64,000 bases of DNA from Xanthomonas sp. SI (GCF_014236855.1 NZ_CP051261.1:620001-684000), one strand, 5' to 3'. Shown: positions 18,846-29,539, counted from the stretch's first letter. Translations and numbers: made by a program. The notes: a model not told the origin generated them from the sequence alone.

Positions 18846-20588
18846 ATGACCGACACGCCCGCTCCGCCCGTGCCCGCCGAACCCCGCGCCGACGCCGTGG
18901 CGCGCAGCATCCGCGACGCGTTCGAGGACTACCACGCGCGCTTCGCGCAGATCAGCCGCCGCGCCCGCCGCCGCTTCGAGACCCGCGACTGGAACGCCGC
19001 GCGCAACGACGCGGTCGAGCGCATCGCGCTGTACGACCAGTGCATCGGCGAGTGCATGCTGCGCCTGCGCGCGCTGCTGCTCGGCCAGGCCCACGACCGC
19101 ACGCTGTGGGCGCAGGTCCGCGACAGCTTTGCTGCGCAACTGCACGGGCTGATCGACCAGGAGCTGTACAAGACCTTCTACAACACGCTGACCCGGCGCT
19201 TCTTCCGTACCCAGGGCGTGGATACGCGGATCGAGTTCGTGGCATTGGACATCGAGCCGACCGACGCGATCACCCATCCGGTGGCACGGCACAACTACGT
19301 GGTCTCCGAGACGCGGCCGGTGGATGCGTTCGTGCGCGTGCTCGGCGACTACCCGTTCGACGTGCCGTACGCGCATCGCACGCGCTGCGCCGCGGCCATC
19401 GCGGTGCGCCTGCAGGACGACCTGACGCACTGGGGCGAACATCCGGTACGCGGCATCGAATTGCTGGAGACGGTGTTCTACCGAGAGCGCCGCGCCTACC
19501 TAGTCGGCCGCGTGTTCGGCGAGCACCGTTTCTCGCCCTGCGTGATCGCGCTGGTCAACGATGCCGACGGCCTGCGCGCCGAAGCGGTGCTGACCAAGCG
19601 CAACGACGTGGCGCAGCTGTTCGGCATCTCGCGCAGCTACTTCCAGGCCGACCTGGCCACCGTCGGCGACGCGGTGGTATTCCTGCGCAGCCTGCTGCCG
19701 CACAAGCCGATCGACGAGCTGTACACCATGCTCGGCCGCGCCAAGCAGGGCAAGACCGAGCGCTTCCGCACCTTCTTCCGCCATTTCCAGGCCCAGCCCA
19801 ACGAGCAGCTGGTGCACGCCGACGGCACCCCGGGCATGGTCATGGCGGTGTTCACCCTGCCCAGCTACCCGCTGGTGTTCAAGCTGATCCGCGACCGCTT
19901 CGCCTATCCGAAGACGATGAGCCGCGAACAGGTCGAGGACAAGTACGCGCTGGTGTTCAACCTGGACCGGGTCGGTCGCCTGCTCGACGCGCAGCCCTAC
20001 CGCTCACTGCGTTTCCCGCGCGCGCGCTTCGCGCCAGCGCTGCTCGCCGAACTGCTGCAGGGCTGCGCGCGCAGCCTGCGCGAGGACGGCGACGACCTGA
20101 TCTTCGAGCTGTGCTACGTGCAGCGGCGGCTGCGCCCGCTGAACCTGTACCTGCGCGAGCAGAGCGCCGAGGCGGCGCGCGAGGCGGCGCTGGACTACGC
20201 GCAGGCGATCAAGGACATGGCGCGCAACAACATCTTCCCCGGCGACATGCTGCTGAAGAACTTCGGCGTGTCGCGGCAGGGGCGCGCGGTGTTCTACGAC
20301 TACGACGAGCTGTGCCTGGTCACCGACTGCACCTTCCGCGACTGGCCGCAGCCGCGCAACGACGAGGAAGCCATGTCCGCCGAACCCTGGTTCCACGTCG
20401 CCGCGCGCGACGTGTTCCCGGAGCGCTTCGCGCTGTTCATGGGCTTGCCGGCCGCCTCGCTGGAGGCGGTCAAGCGCGCGCATGGCGAACTGTTCGACCC
20501 GCAATGGTGGCGCGAGTTGCAGGCGCGGCTGCGCGAGGACGACTACCCGGACGCGCCGCCGTACCCGGAGTCGCTGCGCCTGGCCTAA
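18846..20588 (+). CDS. aceK: isocitrate dehydrogenase kinase/phosphatase AceK
   Basis: A 580-residue AceK, about the family's usual length. In enteric bacteria the bifunctional protein phosphorylates and dephosphorylates dimeric IDH, switching carbon between the TCA cycle and the glyoxylate bypass. Visible features are the N-terminal regulatory helices, then the kinase-like core with [22 protein letters not shown] (the Lys of the ATP pocket) and [34 protein letters not shown]. The last contains the metal-binding Asp residues of the DYDE type. It has a separate start after a terminator and directly follows the monomeric icd gene. No glyoxylate-shunt gene (aceA/aceB) lies in this window. Confidence 0.96.
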   Translation: MTDTPAPPVPAEPRADAVARSIRDAFEDYHARFAQISRRARRRFETRDWNAARNDAVERIALYDQCIGECMLRLRALLLGQAHDRTLWAQVRDSFAAQLHGLIDQELYKTFYNTLTRRFFRTQGVDTRIEFVALDIEPTDAITHPVARHNYVVSETRPVDAFVRVLGDYPFDVPYAHRTRCAAAIAVRLQDDLTHWGEHPVRGIELLETVFYRERRAYLVGRVFGEHRFSPCVIALVNDADGLRAEAVLTKRNDVAQLFGISRSYFQADLATVGDAVVFLRSLLPHKPIDELYTMLGRAKQGKTERFRTFFRHFQAQPNEQLVHADGTPGMVMAVFTLPSYPLVFKLIRDRFAYPKTMSREQVEDKYALVFNLDRVGRLLDAQPYRSLRFPRARFAPALLAELLQGCARSLREDGDDLIFELCYVQRRLRPLNLYLREQSAEAAREAALDYAQAIKDMARNNIFPGDMLLKNFGVSRQGRAVFYDYDELCLVTDCTFRDWPQPRNDEEAMSAEPWFHVAARDVFPERFALFMGLPAASLEAVKRAHGELFDPQWWRELQARLREDDYPDAPPYPESLRLA

Positions 20589-20660
20589 CCTGCCGGCCTG
20601 ACTTGTCTGCGTAAGCCGGCTGCGTTGTAATCGGCGTCTCATCCATGCAAGGACGGCGCG

Positions 20661-21554
20661 ATGCACCGCAATTCAAATATCTCGATGTGGCGTTGGGGCG
20701 GTCTGCTGTTGGCGTTGCTCGCCGCCACCGCGTTCGCCACCGGCGCCGGGCCGGGCGCGGTGCGCAAGCAGGTCGAAAACAGCCTGCTGGTGACCGGCAA
20801 GATCGACATCGAGCCCGACGGCGCGGTCTCGGCGCTGGCGATCGATCGGGAAGACAAGCTGCCCGAGGGCGTGATCCGCTTCGTGCGCGATTCGGTGAAG
20901 CAGTGGAAATTCGAACCGGCGCTGCGCAACGGCAGGCCGGTGGCGGCGCGCGCGCCGATGACGCTGCGCATCGTGGCCAAGCGCCAGGAGGGCGACAGCT
21001 ATCAGGTGGAGATCCGCCATGCCAGCTTCGCCACCTACGATCCCAAGGATCCGCGCGCGGTGACGTCGCTGAAGATGGCGCCGCCGTCCTATCCGGAAGC
21101 GGCGTACCGGGTCGGCGCGTCGGGCTCGGCGTACCTGGTGCTCAAGGTGGCGCGCGACGGCAGCGTCGCCGATGCCGCGGTCGAGCAGGTCAACCTGCGC
21201 ATCGTCGGCTCGGAGAGCGAGATGAAGAAGCTGCGCGAGATTTTCGCCAAGAGCGCACTGGCGGCGGCGCGCAAGTGGACGTTCCGCCCGCCGACCGAAG
21301 GCGAAGACGTGTCGGCGCCGTACTGGCAGGTGCGCGTTCCGGTCGACTATTCGCTGCGCGACCAGCCCAACGAAGGCTCGGACAGCAGCTACGGGCACTG
21401 GATCAGCTATGTCCCCGGTCCGCGCGCGCGGGCGCCCTGGGACACCGGCAAGGACGCATCGGGCTTCTCGCCCGACACGCTGCCGGCCGGCGGCGTGTAC
21501 ATGGTCGACAGCAACGGCCCGCACCTGCTGACGCCGCTGCAGCATGGCGGTTGA
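20661..21554 (+). CDS. TonB C-terminal-like domain protein, secreted
   Basis: A 297-residue protein with an N-terminal signal or anchor (WRWGGLLLALLAATAFA, cleavage near residue 26). Two TonB-C-like segments can be seen. A degenerate one is at about 35-110 (GKIDIEPDGAVSALAIDRE...VKQWKFEPALRNGRPV). A clearer one is at about 145-225 (PPSYPEAAYRVGASGSAYLVLKVARDGSVADAAVEQVN...AARKWTFRPPTEGE). It lacks the Pro-rich spacer and TM helix of true TonB, so it is an energy-transducer-like periplasmic protein and not TonB itself. The start at 20661 is preceded by AAGGA at 20648-20652. It is convergent with rho, with which it shares a terminator. Confidence 0.78.
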   Translation: MHRNSNISMWRWGGLLLALLAATAFATGAGPGAVRKQVENSLLVTGKIDIEPDGAVSALAIDREDKLPEGVIRFVRDSVKQWKFEPALRNGRPVAARAPMTLRIVAKRQEGDSYQVEIRHASFATYDPKDPRAVTSLKMAPPSYPEAAYRVGASGSAYLVLKVARDGSVADAAVEQVNLRIVGSESEMKKLREIFAKSALAAARKWTFRPPTEGEDVSAPYWQVRVPVDYSLRDQPNEGSDSSYGHWISYVPGPRARAPWDTGKDASGFSPDTLPAGGVYMVDSNGPHLLTPLQHGG

Positions 21555-21584
21555 GCGCGGCCAGCCCGTCTCGGTTTGCGTTGC

Positions 21585-21616
21585 AAAAAAAAACGCCCCG
21601 TGAAACGGGGCGTTTT
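21585..21616. terminator. bidirectional terminator between the TonB-like gene and rho
   Basis: The stem CGCCCCG/CGGGGCG with a TGAAA loop is flanked by an A-run on the left and TTTT on the right. It can therefore end both the plus-strand TonB-like transcript and the minus-strand rho transcript. Confidence 0.92.
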
Positions 21617-21642
21617 CTTGTTCGGCTTGCCGCTGCGTCGAC

Positions 21643-23481
21643 TCAGCGCTTCATCGAACCGAAGAACTCGTCGTTGGACTTGGTGTTCTTCATCTTGTCC
21701 AGCAGGAACTCCATCGCCGCGATCTCGTCCATCGGATGCAGCAGCTTGCGCAGGATCCAGATCTTCTGCAGCAGCTCCGGCTCGATCAGCAGGTCTTCGC
21801 GACGGGTACCGGAACGGTTGATGTCGATCGCCGGGTACACGCGCTTCTCGGCGATACGGCGGTTCAGGTGCACTTCGCTGTTGCCGGTGCCCTTGAACTC
21901 TTCGTAGATCACCTCGTCCATCTTGCTGCCGGTTTCCACCAGCGCCGTGGCGATGATGGTCAGCGAGCCGCCTTCCTCGACGTTACGCGCCGCGCCGAAG
22001 AAACGCTTCGGGCGGTGCAGTGCATTGGCGTCGACGCCGCCGCTGAGCACCTTGCCGGAGGACGGCACCACGTTGTTGTAGGCGCGGGCCAGGCGGGTGA
22101 TCGAGTCGAGCAGGATCACCACGTCCTTCTTGTGCTCGACCAGGCGCTTGGCGCGCTCGATCACCATCTCGGCGACCTGCACGTGGCGCGCGGCCGGCTC
22201 GTCGAAGGTGGAGGAGATGACCTCGCCGCGCACGGTGCGCTGCATTTCGGTCACTTCTTCCGGCCGCTCGTCGATCAGCAGCACGATCATGTGCACGTCG
22301 GGATGGTTGGTGGTGATCGCCGTGGCCACCTGCTGCATCAGCATGGTCTTGCCGGCCTTGGGCGGGGACACGATCAGCGCGCGCTGGCCCTTGCCCTGCG
22401 GCGCCATCAGATCGAGGATGCGCCCGGAGATGTCTTCCGAGGAACCGTTGCCGCGCTCCAGGGTGAAGCGCTTGCGCGGGAACAGCGCGGTCAGGTTCTC
22501 GAACAGCACCTTGTTCTTGCTCGCTTCCAGCGGCTCGCCGTTGATCGTGTCGACGATCGACAGCGCGAAGTAGCGTTCGCCGTCCTTCGGGAAGCGGATG
22601 CGGCCGGACAGGTGGTCGCCGGTGCGCAGGTTGAAGCGGCGGATCTGGCTGGGCGAGATGTAGGTGTCGTCCGGGCCGGCCAGGTAGCTGGCCTCGGCCG
22701 CGCGCAGGAAGCCGAAGCCGTCCGGCAGGATTTCCAGCACGCCGTCGGCGGCGACGCCTTCGCCGTGGCGGGTCAGCACCTTCAGCAGCGCGAAGATCAC
22801 GTCCTGCTTGCGCGCGCGGGCCACGCCGTCCTGGATGTTGAGCTGCTCGGCGATGTCCAGCAGCTTCTGCGCCGGCATCCGCTTCAGGTCGCTCAGCGAG
22901 TAGATCGGGAAACCTTCCGGCACGTTGGCGTGCGGGCGCGGCACGAACACTTCGTTGGCGCCGGTGTCGTTGGGCAGGCCGTTGTCCGGGAAGCGACCGC
23001 CGCCGCCGCCACCACCACCGCCTCCACCGCCGCCACGATCGCGATCGCGGCGATTGCGGAAGCGGTCGCGACGATTGCCCTGCTGGTTGTTCTGGTTGTT
23101 CTGGTTCTGCGGATTCTGGTTGTTGAAGCGCGGGTTGCCGCCTTCGCGCGGCTCGCCGCCGTCGTTCTGGTTGCCGCCGCCCTGGCCCTGGGCATCGCCG
23201 CCGGAGGCGGGAGCGGGCTGGGACTGGGGCTGCTGCGACGGCGCCTGCGCGTGTTCCTGCGGCGCGGCGCGCTCCTGGCGTTCCTGGCGTTCTTGCGGCG
23301 CCGGACGCGGCGCGTCGGACTGGGCCGGCGCCTGGTTCAGCGGCAGGTTCGGCTGCGCCGGTGCGCCGTGCTCGGCTCCGCCGTCAGCGCCGGCGACGGC
23401 CTTGCTGACACGGGGCTTGCGCGCGCGCTTTTCGGCGGGGGCGTCGACGCTCCCGGGTTCGGTGGTGGTGTTATCGGACAA
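21643..23481 (-). CDS. rho: transcription termination factor Rho
   Basis: A 612-residue Rho hexameric RNA helicase, clearly longer than the E. coli protein (419 residues). The extra length is an N-terminal disordered region of about 190 residues. It is rich in Ala/Pro/Gln, then Asn/Gln ([20 protein letters not shown]), then Arg/Asp, then a run of ten or more Gly. The conserved core follows: the primary RNA-binding fold ([18 protein letters not shown]...[20 protein letters not shown]), Walker A ([14 protein letters not shown]) and Walker B ([16 protein letters not shown]). I chose TTG at 23481 as start because it gives [11 protein letters not shown] and has GAGGAA seven bases upstream. There is a 238-bp leader before trxA, and the gene ends at a shared terminator. 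Confidence 0.96.
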   Translation of the reverse strand: MSDNTTTEPGSVDAPAEKRARKPRVSKAVAGADGGAEHGAPAQPNLPLNQAPAQSDAPRPAPQERQERQERAAPQEHAQAPSQQPQSQPAPASGGDAQGQGGGNQNDGGEPREGGNPRFNNQNPQNQNNQNNQQGNRRDRFRNRRDRDRGGGGGGGGGGGGGRFPDNGLPNDTGANEVFVPRPHANVPEGFPIYSLSDLKRMPAQKLLDIAEQLNIQDGVARARKQDVIFALLKVLTRHGEGVAADGVLEILPDGFGFLRAAEASYLAGPDDTYISPSQIRRFNLRTGDHLSGRIRFPKDGERYFALSIVDTINGEPLEASKNKVLFENLTALFPRKRFTLERGNGSSEDISGRILDLMAPQGKGQRALIVSPPKAGKTMLMQQVATAITTNHPDVHMIVLLIDERPEEVTEMQRTVRGEVISSTFDEPAARHVQVAEMVIERAKRLVEHKKDVVILLDSITRLARAYNNVVPSSGKVLSGGVDANALHRPKRFFGAARNVEEGGSLTIIATALVETGSKMDEVIYEEFKGTGNSEVHLNRRIAEKRVYPAIDINRSGTRREDLLIEPELLQKIWILRKLLHPMDEIAAMEFLLDKMKNTKSNDEFFGSMKR

Positions 23482-23719
23482 GTGGTGATTCCTCGCTATG
23501 AGTGCGAGCGCCCAGCGTGGGGGCAAACGGGTTGGGAAGGGGTCTAGAAGAGAATCTTCCAGAGGGGGTGCGGTGCGCGAATGCCACCGGATGCGCCGAC
23601 ACTATCATCGCCGCGCAACCACGGCAAGCAGGCGTTACCGGGCGATTCAGCCGGCCGGCAGCGACGCTGCAGGCCGGTACAACGGCGGCCGCTCCGCTCC
23701 GGAACGGCCGGCGACAGAC
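23482..23719 (-). promoter_or_regulatory. rho leader / promoter region
   Basis: These 238 bases separate trxA from rho, both on the minus strand. No gene is present. The stretch near 23595-23610 reads GATGATAGTG on the minus strand and is the best -10-like site. Rho leaders are often autoregulated, but no defined structure could be assigned here. Confidence 0.35.
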
Positions 23720-24061
23720 TCAGGCCGCGGCGCCGCCCAGGGTCTTGTCGATCATCTGGGTCAGCTGGCCCTTGCCGACCGCGCCGATCTGGGTGGCCTG
23801 GACCTTGCCATCCTTGAACAGCAGCAGCATCGGGATCGAGCGCACGTGGTACTTGATCGCGGTGGCGCGGTTCTCGTCCACGTTGACCTTGGCCACCTTG
23901 AGCTTGCCGTCGTAGGTGTCGGCCAGGTCGTCCAGCACCGGGGCGATCATCTTGCACGGACCGCACCACTCCGCCCAGAAGTCCACCAGGACCGGCTCGC
24001 CGGATTGCAGCACGGCGGTATCGAAATCGGCGTCGCCGACGTGTAGGACCTTATCGCTCAC
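23720..24061 (-). CDS. trxA: thioredoxin TrxA
   Basis: A 113-residue thioredoxin with the WCGPC active site (Cys33, Cys36) in [20 protein letters not shown] and the cis-Pro loop in [13 protein letters not shown]. It reduces cytoplasmic protein disulfides such as ribonucleotide reductase. The start is GTG at 24061, with AGGAGA about 9 bases upstream; the frame is open far upstream, but that part is antisense to rhlB and ftsE and is not coding. It is divergent from rhlB and upstream of rho on the same strand. A trxA-rho order is common in Gammaproteobacteria, where rhlB also neighbours trxA. Confidence 0.96.
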   Translation of the reverse strand: MSDKVLHVGDADFDTAVLQSGEPVLVDFWAEWCGPCKMIAPVLDDLADTYDGKLKVAKVNVDENRATAIKYHVRSIPMLLLFKDGKVQATQIGAVGKGQLTQMIDKTLGGAAA

Positions 24062-24262
24062 TAGGGGTATCTCCTGGGCCAATGCGACTGGCCGGACCGG
24101 GTGGCCGCCGCATTGCGGTAAACTGGGGCATTGCGCGGCGAAATCAAGGGATTCCCCCTGTCGCGCGACCCGGCATGGAAGTAGCCAGTGTGCGACGCTG
24201 CCGGGGCCGATGCAAGCCGCGACCTTACGCTTCGGGCGGGGTGGCCTGACGAAGATGGAATG

Positions 24263-26044
24263 ATGAGCGACAAACCGCTGACCGATGTGACTTTTTCCGC
24301 GTTCGAGCTGCAACCGGCGCTGCTGGCCGGCCTCGAAGGCGCCGGCTTCACCCGTTGCACGCCGATCCAGGCGCTGACCCTGCCGGTGGCCCTGCCGGGC
24401 CGCGACGTGGCCGGCCAGGCCCAGACCGGTACCGGCAAGACCCTGGCGTTCCTGGTGACGGTGATGAACCGCCTGCTCAGCCGCCCGGCGCTGGCCGACC
24501 GCAAACCCGAGGATCCGCGCGCGCTGATCCTGGCCCCGACCCGCGAACTGGCGATCCAGATCCACAAGGATGCAGTGAAGTTCGGCGCCGACCTGGGCCT
24601 GCGCTTCGCGCTGGTCTACGGCGGGGTGGACTACGACAAGCAGCGCGAGCTGCTGCAGCAGGGCGTGGACGTGATCATCGCCACCCCGGGGCGGCTGATC
24701 GACTACGTCAAGCAGCATAAAGTGGTGTCGCTGCACGCCTGCGAGATCTGCGTGCTCGACGAAGCCGACCGCATGTTCGACCTGGGCTTCATCAAGGACA
24801 TCCGCTTCCTGCTGCGGCGCATGCCCGAGCGCGGCACTCGGCAGACGCTGCTGTTCTCGGCCACGCTCAGCCACCGCGTGCTGGAGCTGGCCTACGAGCA
24901 CATGAACGAGCCGGAAAAGCTCGTGGTCGAGACCGAGAGCATCACCGCCGCGCGCGTGCGCCAGCGCATCTACTTCCCCTCCGACGAGGAGAAGCTGACC
25001 CTGCTGCTGGGCCTGCTGTCGCGCAGCGAGGGCGCGCGCACCATGGTGTTCGTCAACACCAAGGCCTTCGTCGAGCGCGTGGCGCGTTCGCTGGAGCGCA
25101 ACGGCTACCGGGTCGGCGTGCTGTCCGGCGACGTGCCGCAGAAGAAGCGCGAGACCCTGCTCAACCGCTTCCAGAAGGGCCAGTTGGAGATCCTGGTCGC
25201 CACCGACGTGGCCGCGCGCGGCCTGCACATCGATGGCGTCAAGTACGTCTACAACTACGACCTGCCGTTCGACGCCGAGGACTACGTGCACCGCATCGGC
25301 CGCACCGCGCGGCTGGGCGAGGAAGGCGACGCGATCAGCTTCGCCTGCGAGCGCTATGCGATGAGCCTGCCGGACATCGAGGCCTACATCGAGCAGAAGA
25401 TCCCGGTCGAGCCGGTCACCGCCGAACTGCTGGTGGCGATGCCGCGCACCCCGCGCGCGGTGGTCGAGGGCGAAGCGGTCGAGGTCGACGCGGATGCCGA
25501 CGAGAGCATCGGCGACATCTTCCGCGAGGCGCGTGCGCAGCGCGAGGCCGACGAGCAGCGGCGCGGCGGCAGCAGCCGCGGCAAGCCCGGCGGCGGCCGC
25601 AGCGGTCCTGGCGGCGGCGCTGGCCGCAGTGGCGAAGCGCGCGGTGCCGATGGCAAGCCGCGACGTCCGCGTACTCCGCGCCCGGCCGAGGGCGATGCCG
25701 CGGCGACGGCGGTCACGGCGGCGGCACCCGTCGCTGCCGCTGCCGAAACCGTCGCGGCTCCGGTCGCCGCACCAGCGCCGAAGCCGGTGCGCGCGGCTGC
25801 CGAGGGCGCAGCCGCCGTCGATGGCGAGCGTCCGCCGCGCAAGCGCCGGCGCCGCCGTGGCGGCCGTCCGCTCGAAGGTGCCGAAGGCGCGGCAGCGTCG
25901 GTGTCGACCGACGCGCCGGCCAAGCCGGTGCAGGTCAGGGCCGCGCGCCAGGGCGAGCGCGCCGCGGCGCCGGCCGCCGCGGCCAACGATTCGTTCCTGA
26001 CCCGCCTCGGCCGCAAGCTGCGTTCGCTGGTCTCCAGCTCCTGA
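24263..26044 (+). CDS. rhlB: ATP-dependent RNA helicase RhlB
   Basis: A 593-residue DEAD-box helicase, very like the xanthomonad RhlB I know. Motifs in order: Q motif ([16 protein letters not shown]), Walker A (AQTGTGKT), PTRELA, DEAD ([13 protein letters not shown]), SAT (LFSATLS), [15 protein letters not shown] and [11 protein letters not shown] long C-terminal tail of about 190 residues, rich in Arg, Gly, Ala and Pro, ends in [16 protein letters not shown]. The tail probably binds RNA or RNase E. The protein unwinds RNA, typically within the degradosome. There are two adjacent ATG codons at 24260 and 24263; I prefer the second because it gives the family N terminus MSDKPLTD. The divergent neighbour is trxA. 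Confidence 0.95.
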   Translation: MSDKPLTDVTFSAFELQPALLAGLEGAGFTRCTPIQALTLPVALPGRDVAGQAQTGTGKTLAFLVTVMNRLLSRPALADRKPEDPRALILAPTRELAIQIHKDAVKFGADLGLRFALVYGGVDYDKQRELLQQGVDVIIATPGRLIDYVKQHKVVSLHACEICVLDEADRMFDLGFIKDIRFLLRRMPERGTRQTLLFSATLSHRVLELAYEHMNEPEKLVVETESITAARVRQRIYFPSDEEKLTLLLGLLSRSEGARTMVFVNTKAFVERVARSLERNGYRVGVLSGDVPQKKRETLLNRFQKGQLEILVATDVAARGLHIDGVKYVYNYDLPFDAEDYVHRIGRTARLGEEGDAISFACERYAMSLPDIEAYIEQKIPVEPVTAELLVAMPRTPRAVVEGEAVEVDADADESIGDIFREARAQREADEQRRGGSSRGKPGGGRSGPGGGAGRSGEARGADGKPRRPRTPRPAEGDAAATAVTAAAPVAAAAETVAAPVAAPAPKPVRAAAEGAAAVDGERPPRKRRRRRGGRPLEGAEGAAASVSTDAPAKPVQVRAARQGERAAAPAAAANDSFLTRLGRKLRSLVSSS

Positions 26045-26105
26045 TGAACCGGTCCTCCACCGTTCGCGGCGCGCGCACGGTGGACGAAAACCCGGGCCGC
26101 TCCGG

Positions 26106-26111
26106 CATAAT
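26106..26111 (+). promoter_or_regulatory. -10-like CATAAT just before ftsE
   Basis: CATAAT ends 6 bases before the ftsE ATG at 26118, with no Shine-Dalgarno sequence between. This fits a transcript that starts at about the start codon. Confidence 0.45.
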
Positions 26112-26117
26112 CGCCGG

Positions 26118-26804
26118 ATGAGCGTTCTGCGGTTCGACAATGTCAGCAAACAGTACGCCGGTGGCCACGAGGCGCTGGTGGACGTCAGCTTCCAGGTGGA
26201 GGAGGGCGAGATGCTGTTCGTCACCGGCCATTCCGGGGCGGGCAAGAGCACCTTGCTCAAGTTGATCCATCTCAGCGAGCGTCCGTCGCGCGGTGCGGTA
26301 CTGTTCGGCGAGCGCAACCTGCTGAAGGTGCGCGGGCGGCGCGTGCCGCTGCACCGGCGCGAGGTCGGCGTCGTGTACCAGGACCACCGCCTGCTGATGG
26401 ACCGCAGCATCGCCGAGAACGTGGCGCTGCCGCTGATCCTGCGCGGCACCCGCCGCGCCGAGATCGGCAAGCGCGTGCGCTCGGTACTGGAACGGATGGG
26501 CCTGGGCCATCGCGAGAAGGCGCTGCCGTCGCAGCTGTCGGCCGGCGAGCAGCAACGCGTGGGCATCGCCCGGGCGATGGTCGCCGAGCCGCGGCTGCTG
26601 GTCGCCGACGAGCCGACCGGCAACCTCGACCCGACCCTGGCCGCCGAGATCATGCAGCTGTTCGCCGAATTGCCGGCGCGCGGCACCAGCGTGCTGGTGG
26701 TCAGCCACGACCTGGCGCTGCTCAAGCAGATGCGCAAGCGCGTGCTGATCCTGGACCACGGCCGCCTGGCCGACGACATCTCCCCGCAGGACCTGGCCGA
26801 ATGA
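26118..26804 (+). CDS. ftsE: cell division ATP-binding protein FtsE
   Basis: A 228-residue ABC ATPase of the FtsE type. Walker A is GHSGAGKST, the signature [14 protein letters not shown], and Walker [13 protein letters not shown], followed by VVSHD. The signature has Ala in place of the more usual Gly after LS. With FtsX it forms the divisome complex that activates periplasmic peptidoglycan hydrolases through EnvC-type partners. The stop overlaps the ftsX start (ATGA), indicating translational coupling. The length matches the family. Confidence 0.96.
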   Translation: MSVLRFDNVSKQYAGGHEALVDVSFQVEEGEMLFVTGHSGAGKSTLLKLIHLSERPSRGAVLFGERNLLKVRGRRVPLHRREVGVVYQDHRLLMDRSIAENVALPLILRGTRRAEIGKRVRSVLERMGLGHREKALPSQLSAGEQQRVGIARAMVAEPRLLVADEPTGNLDPTLAAEIMQLFAELPARGTSVLVVSHDLALLKQMRKRVLILDHGRLADDISPQDLAE

Positions 26805-27748
26805 GCGCACGCAATGCCGCCGGCACCGCCGCGCCCTCGCGCCTGGGCGTGTGGTGGGACCACCACCTGCACAGCATCGTCTACAGCCTCGGCCGGGCCA
26901 TGCGCAAGCCGTGGGCGACGTTGCTGACGATGGCGGTGATGGCCCTGGCCCTGGCGTTGCCGCTGGGGCTGTCGATCGCGCTGGACAACCTCAAGCAGTT
27001 CGCCGGCAGCGTGCAACAGTCGCGCGACATCAATGTGTTCCTGAAGACCGACATCGATGCCGCCGCCGCCAATGCGCTGGCGACGAGCCTGCGCGGCCGC
27101 GCCGACGTCGCCGCGGTGGCGCTGCGCACTCCGGAGCAGGGCATGGCCGAGCTGCGCGACAGCGCCGGGCTCGGCGAGGCGCTGGACGCGCTCGACGACA
27201 ACCCGCTGCCGACGCTGCTGATCGTCACCCCGGCCGCGGCCGACGACGCGCAGCTGGCGGCCTCGCTGAGCGCGCTGCCGCAGGCCGATCTGGTGCAGCA
27301 CGACGCGCTGTGGCGCAAGCGCCTGGACGGCTGGCTGCGCTTCGGCGAGCGCCTGGTGCAGGTGCTGTCGGTACTGCTCGGCGCCGGCGCGGCGCTGGTG
27401 GTCGGCAACACCGTGCGCCTGGACATCCAGTCGCGGCGCGAGGAAATCGGCGTGCTGCAGTTGCTCGGCGCCAGCGACGGCTTCATCCGCCGTCCGTTCC
27501 TGTACCTGGGCGCCTGGTACGGCTTCGGCGCCGGAGTACTGGCGCTGGGCCTGATCGCCACCTCCGGGCTGGCGCTAGGGCCGCCGCTGGCGGAACTGGC
27601 CGACAGCTACGGCAGCCATTTCGCGCTGCACGGGCTGGACGCCTTGCATTCGGCATTCGTGTTGCTCGGCACCCTGTTGCTGGGCTGGCTCGGCGCCTGG
27701 CTGGTGACCGGCCACTTCCTGCGCCAGACGCGTCCCACCGACACCTGA
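26801..27748 (+). CDS. ftsX: cell division protein FtsX
   Basis: A 315-residue FtsX permease-like protein with the expected layout: cytoplasmic N terminus, TM1 ([20 protein letters not shown]), a periplasmic domain (about 65-185) and three further TM helices in the FtsX domain ([39 protein letters not shown], then two more). It transmits FtsE ATP hydrolysis across the membrane to cell-wall amidase activators. It overlaps ftsE by 4 bases and is followed after 7 bases by the response-regulator gene, suggesting one transcript. Confidence 0.95.
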   Translation: MSARNAAGTAAPSRLGVWWDHHLHSIVYSLGRAMRKPWATLLTMAVMALALALPLGLSIALDNLKQFAGSVQQSRDINVFLKTDIDAAAANALATSLRGRADVAAVALRTPEQGMAELRDSAGLGEALDALDDNPLPTLLIVTPAAADDAQLAASLSALPQADLVQHDALWRKRLDGWLRFGERLVQVLSVLLGAGAALVVGNTVRLDIQSRREEIGVLQLLGASDGFIRRPFLYLGAWYGFGAGVLALGLIATSGLALGPPLAELADSYGSHFALHGLDALHSAFVLLGTLLLGWLGAWLVTGHFLRQTRPTDT

Positions 27749-27755
27749 GGCGCGC

Positions 27756-28598
27756 ATGTCCCGGCACGAGCTCAAGCACCTGATCAGCGACGCCCCGCGG
27801 GTGATGGTCGTGGACGGCTCCAAGCTGGTGCGCAAGCTGATCGCCGATGTGCTGCACCGCGAACTGCCGGACGTGGAAGTGGTCGGCTGCGCCAGCATCG
27901 CCGAGGCGCGCGCCGCGCTGGAGGCCGGCCCGGTGAATCTGGTCACCACCTCGCTGGCGCTGCCCGACGGCGACGGCCTGGCACTGGCGCGCAGCGTGCG
28001 CGAGGCCGCCGGCCAGGCCTACGTGCCGGTGATCGTGGTCTCAGGCGATGCGCAGCAGCATCTGGTCGAGCGCCGCTTCACCGAATACGTCACCGACTAT
28101 TTCGACAAGGCGCTGGGCCACGAGGCGCTGGCGACCTTCATCCGCGGCTACGTGCAACCGCAGCCGGTGGTCGGCGCCACCATCCTCTACGTCGAGGACA
28201 GCCGGGTGGTGGCCGAGGCGACCAAGCGCATGCTCGAGCGCCAGGAACTGCACGTGGTGCACGTGCTGACCGCCGAAGACGCGTTCGCGCTGCTCACCGC
28301 CGAATCGCTGGGCCGCACCACCCGCCGCATCGACCTGGTGCTGACCGACGTCACCCTGAAGGGCGAACTCAACGGCCGCGACGTGGTGCAGCGCATCCGT
28401 ATCGACTTCGCCTACGGCAAGCGGCGCATGCCGGTGCTGGTGATGACCGGCGACAGCAATCCGCACAACCAGTCCGAGCTATTGCGCGCCGGCGCCAACG
28501 ACCTGGTGCAGAAGCCGATCGAGGAGCGCCTGCTGGTCACCAAGGTGCTGTTCCAGCTGCGCCTGGCCAAGCTCAGCGACAATGCCGTGACCTTTTGA
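27756..28598 (+). CDS. tandem-receiver response regulator, first domain degenerate
   Basis: A 280-residue protein made of two receiver (REC) domains and no output domain. In REC1 (about 14-130) the phosphoacceptor position is Ser66 (LVTTSLALPDGDG) instead of Asp, and the acidic pocket keeps only Asp20. The conserved Lys is present (DYFDKAL), so REC1 probably cannot be phosphorylated. REC2 (about 140-272) looks intact: acidic pair in LYVEDSR, Asp in VLTDVTLKGELNG, Thr in VMTGDS, and Lys in DLVQKPIEE. It likely acts by protein-protein contact. It starts 7 bases after ftsX and ends 18 bases before ung. Its partner kinase is not in this window. Confidence 0.88.
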   Translation: MSRHELKHLISDAPRVMVVDGSKLVRKLIADVLHRELPDVEVVGCASIAEARAALEAGPVNLVTTSLALPDGDGLALARSVREAAGQAYVPVIVVSGDAQQHLVERRFTEYVTDYFDKALGHEALATFIRGYVQPQPVVGATILYVEDSRVVAEATKRMLERQELHVVHVLTAEDAFALLTAESLGRTTRRIDLVLTDVTLKGELNGRDVVQRIRIDFAYGKRRMPVLVMTGDSNPHNQSELLRAGANDLVQKPIEERLLVTKVLFQLRLAKLSDNAVTF

Positions 28599-28616
28599 CC
28601 GATCTGCCGAACCTGC

Positions 28617-29345
28617 ATGAGTAGCGAAGACGACACCCGGATCCAGCTCGAACCCTCATGGAAGGCGAAGGTCGGCGACTGGCTGCTGCGCCCGGAGATG
28701 CGCGAACTGGCCGCGTTCCTGCGCCAGCGCAAGGCCGCCGGCGCACACGTGTTCCCGCCGGGGCGGCAGATCTTCGCCGCGTTCGACGCGACCCCGTTCG
28801 ACCAGGTCGAGGTGGTGATCCTCGGCCAGGATCCGTACCACGGCTACGGCCAGGCGCATGGGCTGTGCTTCTCGGTGCTGCCCGGGGTGCCGGTACCGCC
28901 GTCGCTGCTGAACATCTACAAGGAGATCGAGGACGACCTGGGCATCCGCCGTCCCGATCACGGCTGCCTGCTGCCGTGGGCGCAGCGCGGCGTGCTGCTG
29001 CTCAACGCGGTGCTGACGGTGGAGGAAGGCCGCGCCGGCGCGCACCAGGGCAAGGGCTGGGAGGGCTTCACCGACCATGTGGTGGAGACCTTGAACCGCG
29101 AGCGCGAAGGCCTGGTGTTCCTGCTGTGGGGCAGCTATGCCCAGGCCAAGGGCAAGGTCATCGACACCCGCCGCCACCGCGTGCTGAAGGCGCCGCATCC
29201 CTCGCCGCTGTCGGCGCACCGCGGCTTCCTCGGCTGCAAGCACTTCTCCGCGGCCAACGAGTACCTGCACCGCCGCGGCGCCACGCCGATCGACTGGAGC
29301 CTGCCGTCACGCGCGGCGCTGGACGCAGCCTTGGCCGGCGGCTGA
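28617..29345 (+). CDS. ung: uracil-DNA glycosylase
   Basis: A 242-residue family-1 UDG that removes uracil from DNA to begin base-excision repair. The catalytic water-activating motif is GQDPYHGYGQAHGLCFSV, with Asp72. Further motifs are VPPSLLNIYKEI, LLLNAVLTVEEG (uracil pocket Asn), LLWGSYAQ and the DNA-clamping HPSPLSAHRGF with the catalytic His. Length is near the family's. It starts 18 bases after the response-regulator stop and may be co-transcribed. A 219-bp gap follows before rpoH. Confidence 0.96.
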   Translation: MSSEDDTRIQLEPSWKAKVGDWLLRPEMRELAAFLRQRKAAGAHVFPPGRQIFAAFDATPFDQVEVVILGQDPYHGYGQAHGLCFSVLPGVPVPPSLLNIYKEIEDDLGIRRPDHGCLLPWAQRGVLLLNAVLTVEEGRAGAHQGKGWEGFTDHVVETLNREREGLVFLLWGSYAQAKGKVIDTRRHRVLKAPHPSPLSAHRGFLGCKHFSAANEYLHRRGATPIDWSLPSRAALDAALAGG

Positions 29346-29510
29346 ACCGCGGTTCGACGGCGTCGCCCAGGGCTCGCCGCGTCTACGCAAATTTCGCAGG
29401 ACCGGTGCTAGTTTTGGCGCTCGTAACCGGTTGCGACTGCATTTCCTATCGTTCCAGCGGCTTCCGTCACAGTCCGTTTCCTGATTCGAATGTTCCATAA
29501 ACAGAACGCA

Positions 29511-29539
29511 GGAACTTTTTACTGTACCCAGCAGTCTAG
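29511..29539 (+). promoter_or_regulatory. sigma-E-like promoter of rpoH
   Basis: GGAACTT (29511-29517) is followed after 17 bases by TCTAG (29535-29539). This resembles ECF sigma-E promoters (GGAACTT, about 16 bases, TCTGA/TCNNA), including the sigma-E promoter of E. coli rpoH. It lies 26 bases upstream of the rpoH ATG. Confidence 0.6.

Noticed and set aside
24062-27301. Long open extension upstream of trxA on the minus strand
   Set aside because: It is antisense to rhlB, ftsE and ftsX; only the last 113 codons are thioredoxin, with their own GTG and ribosome-binding site.
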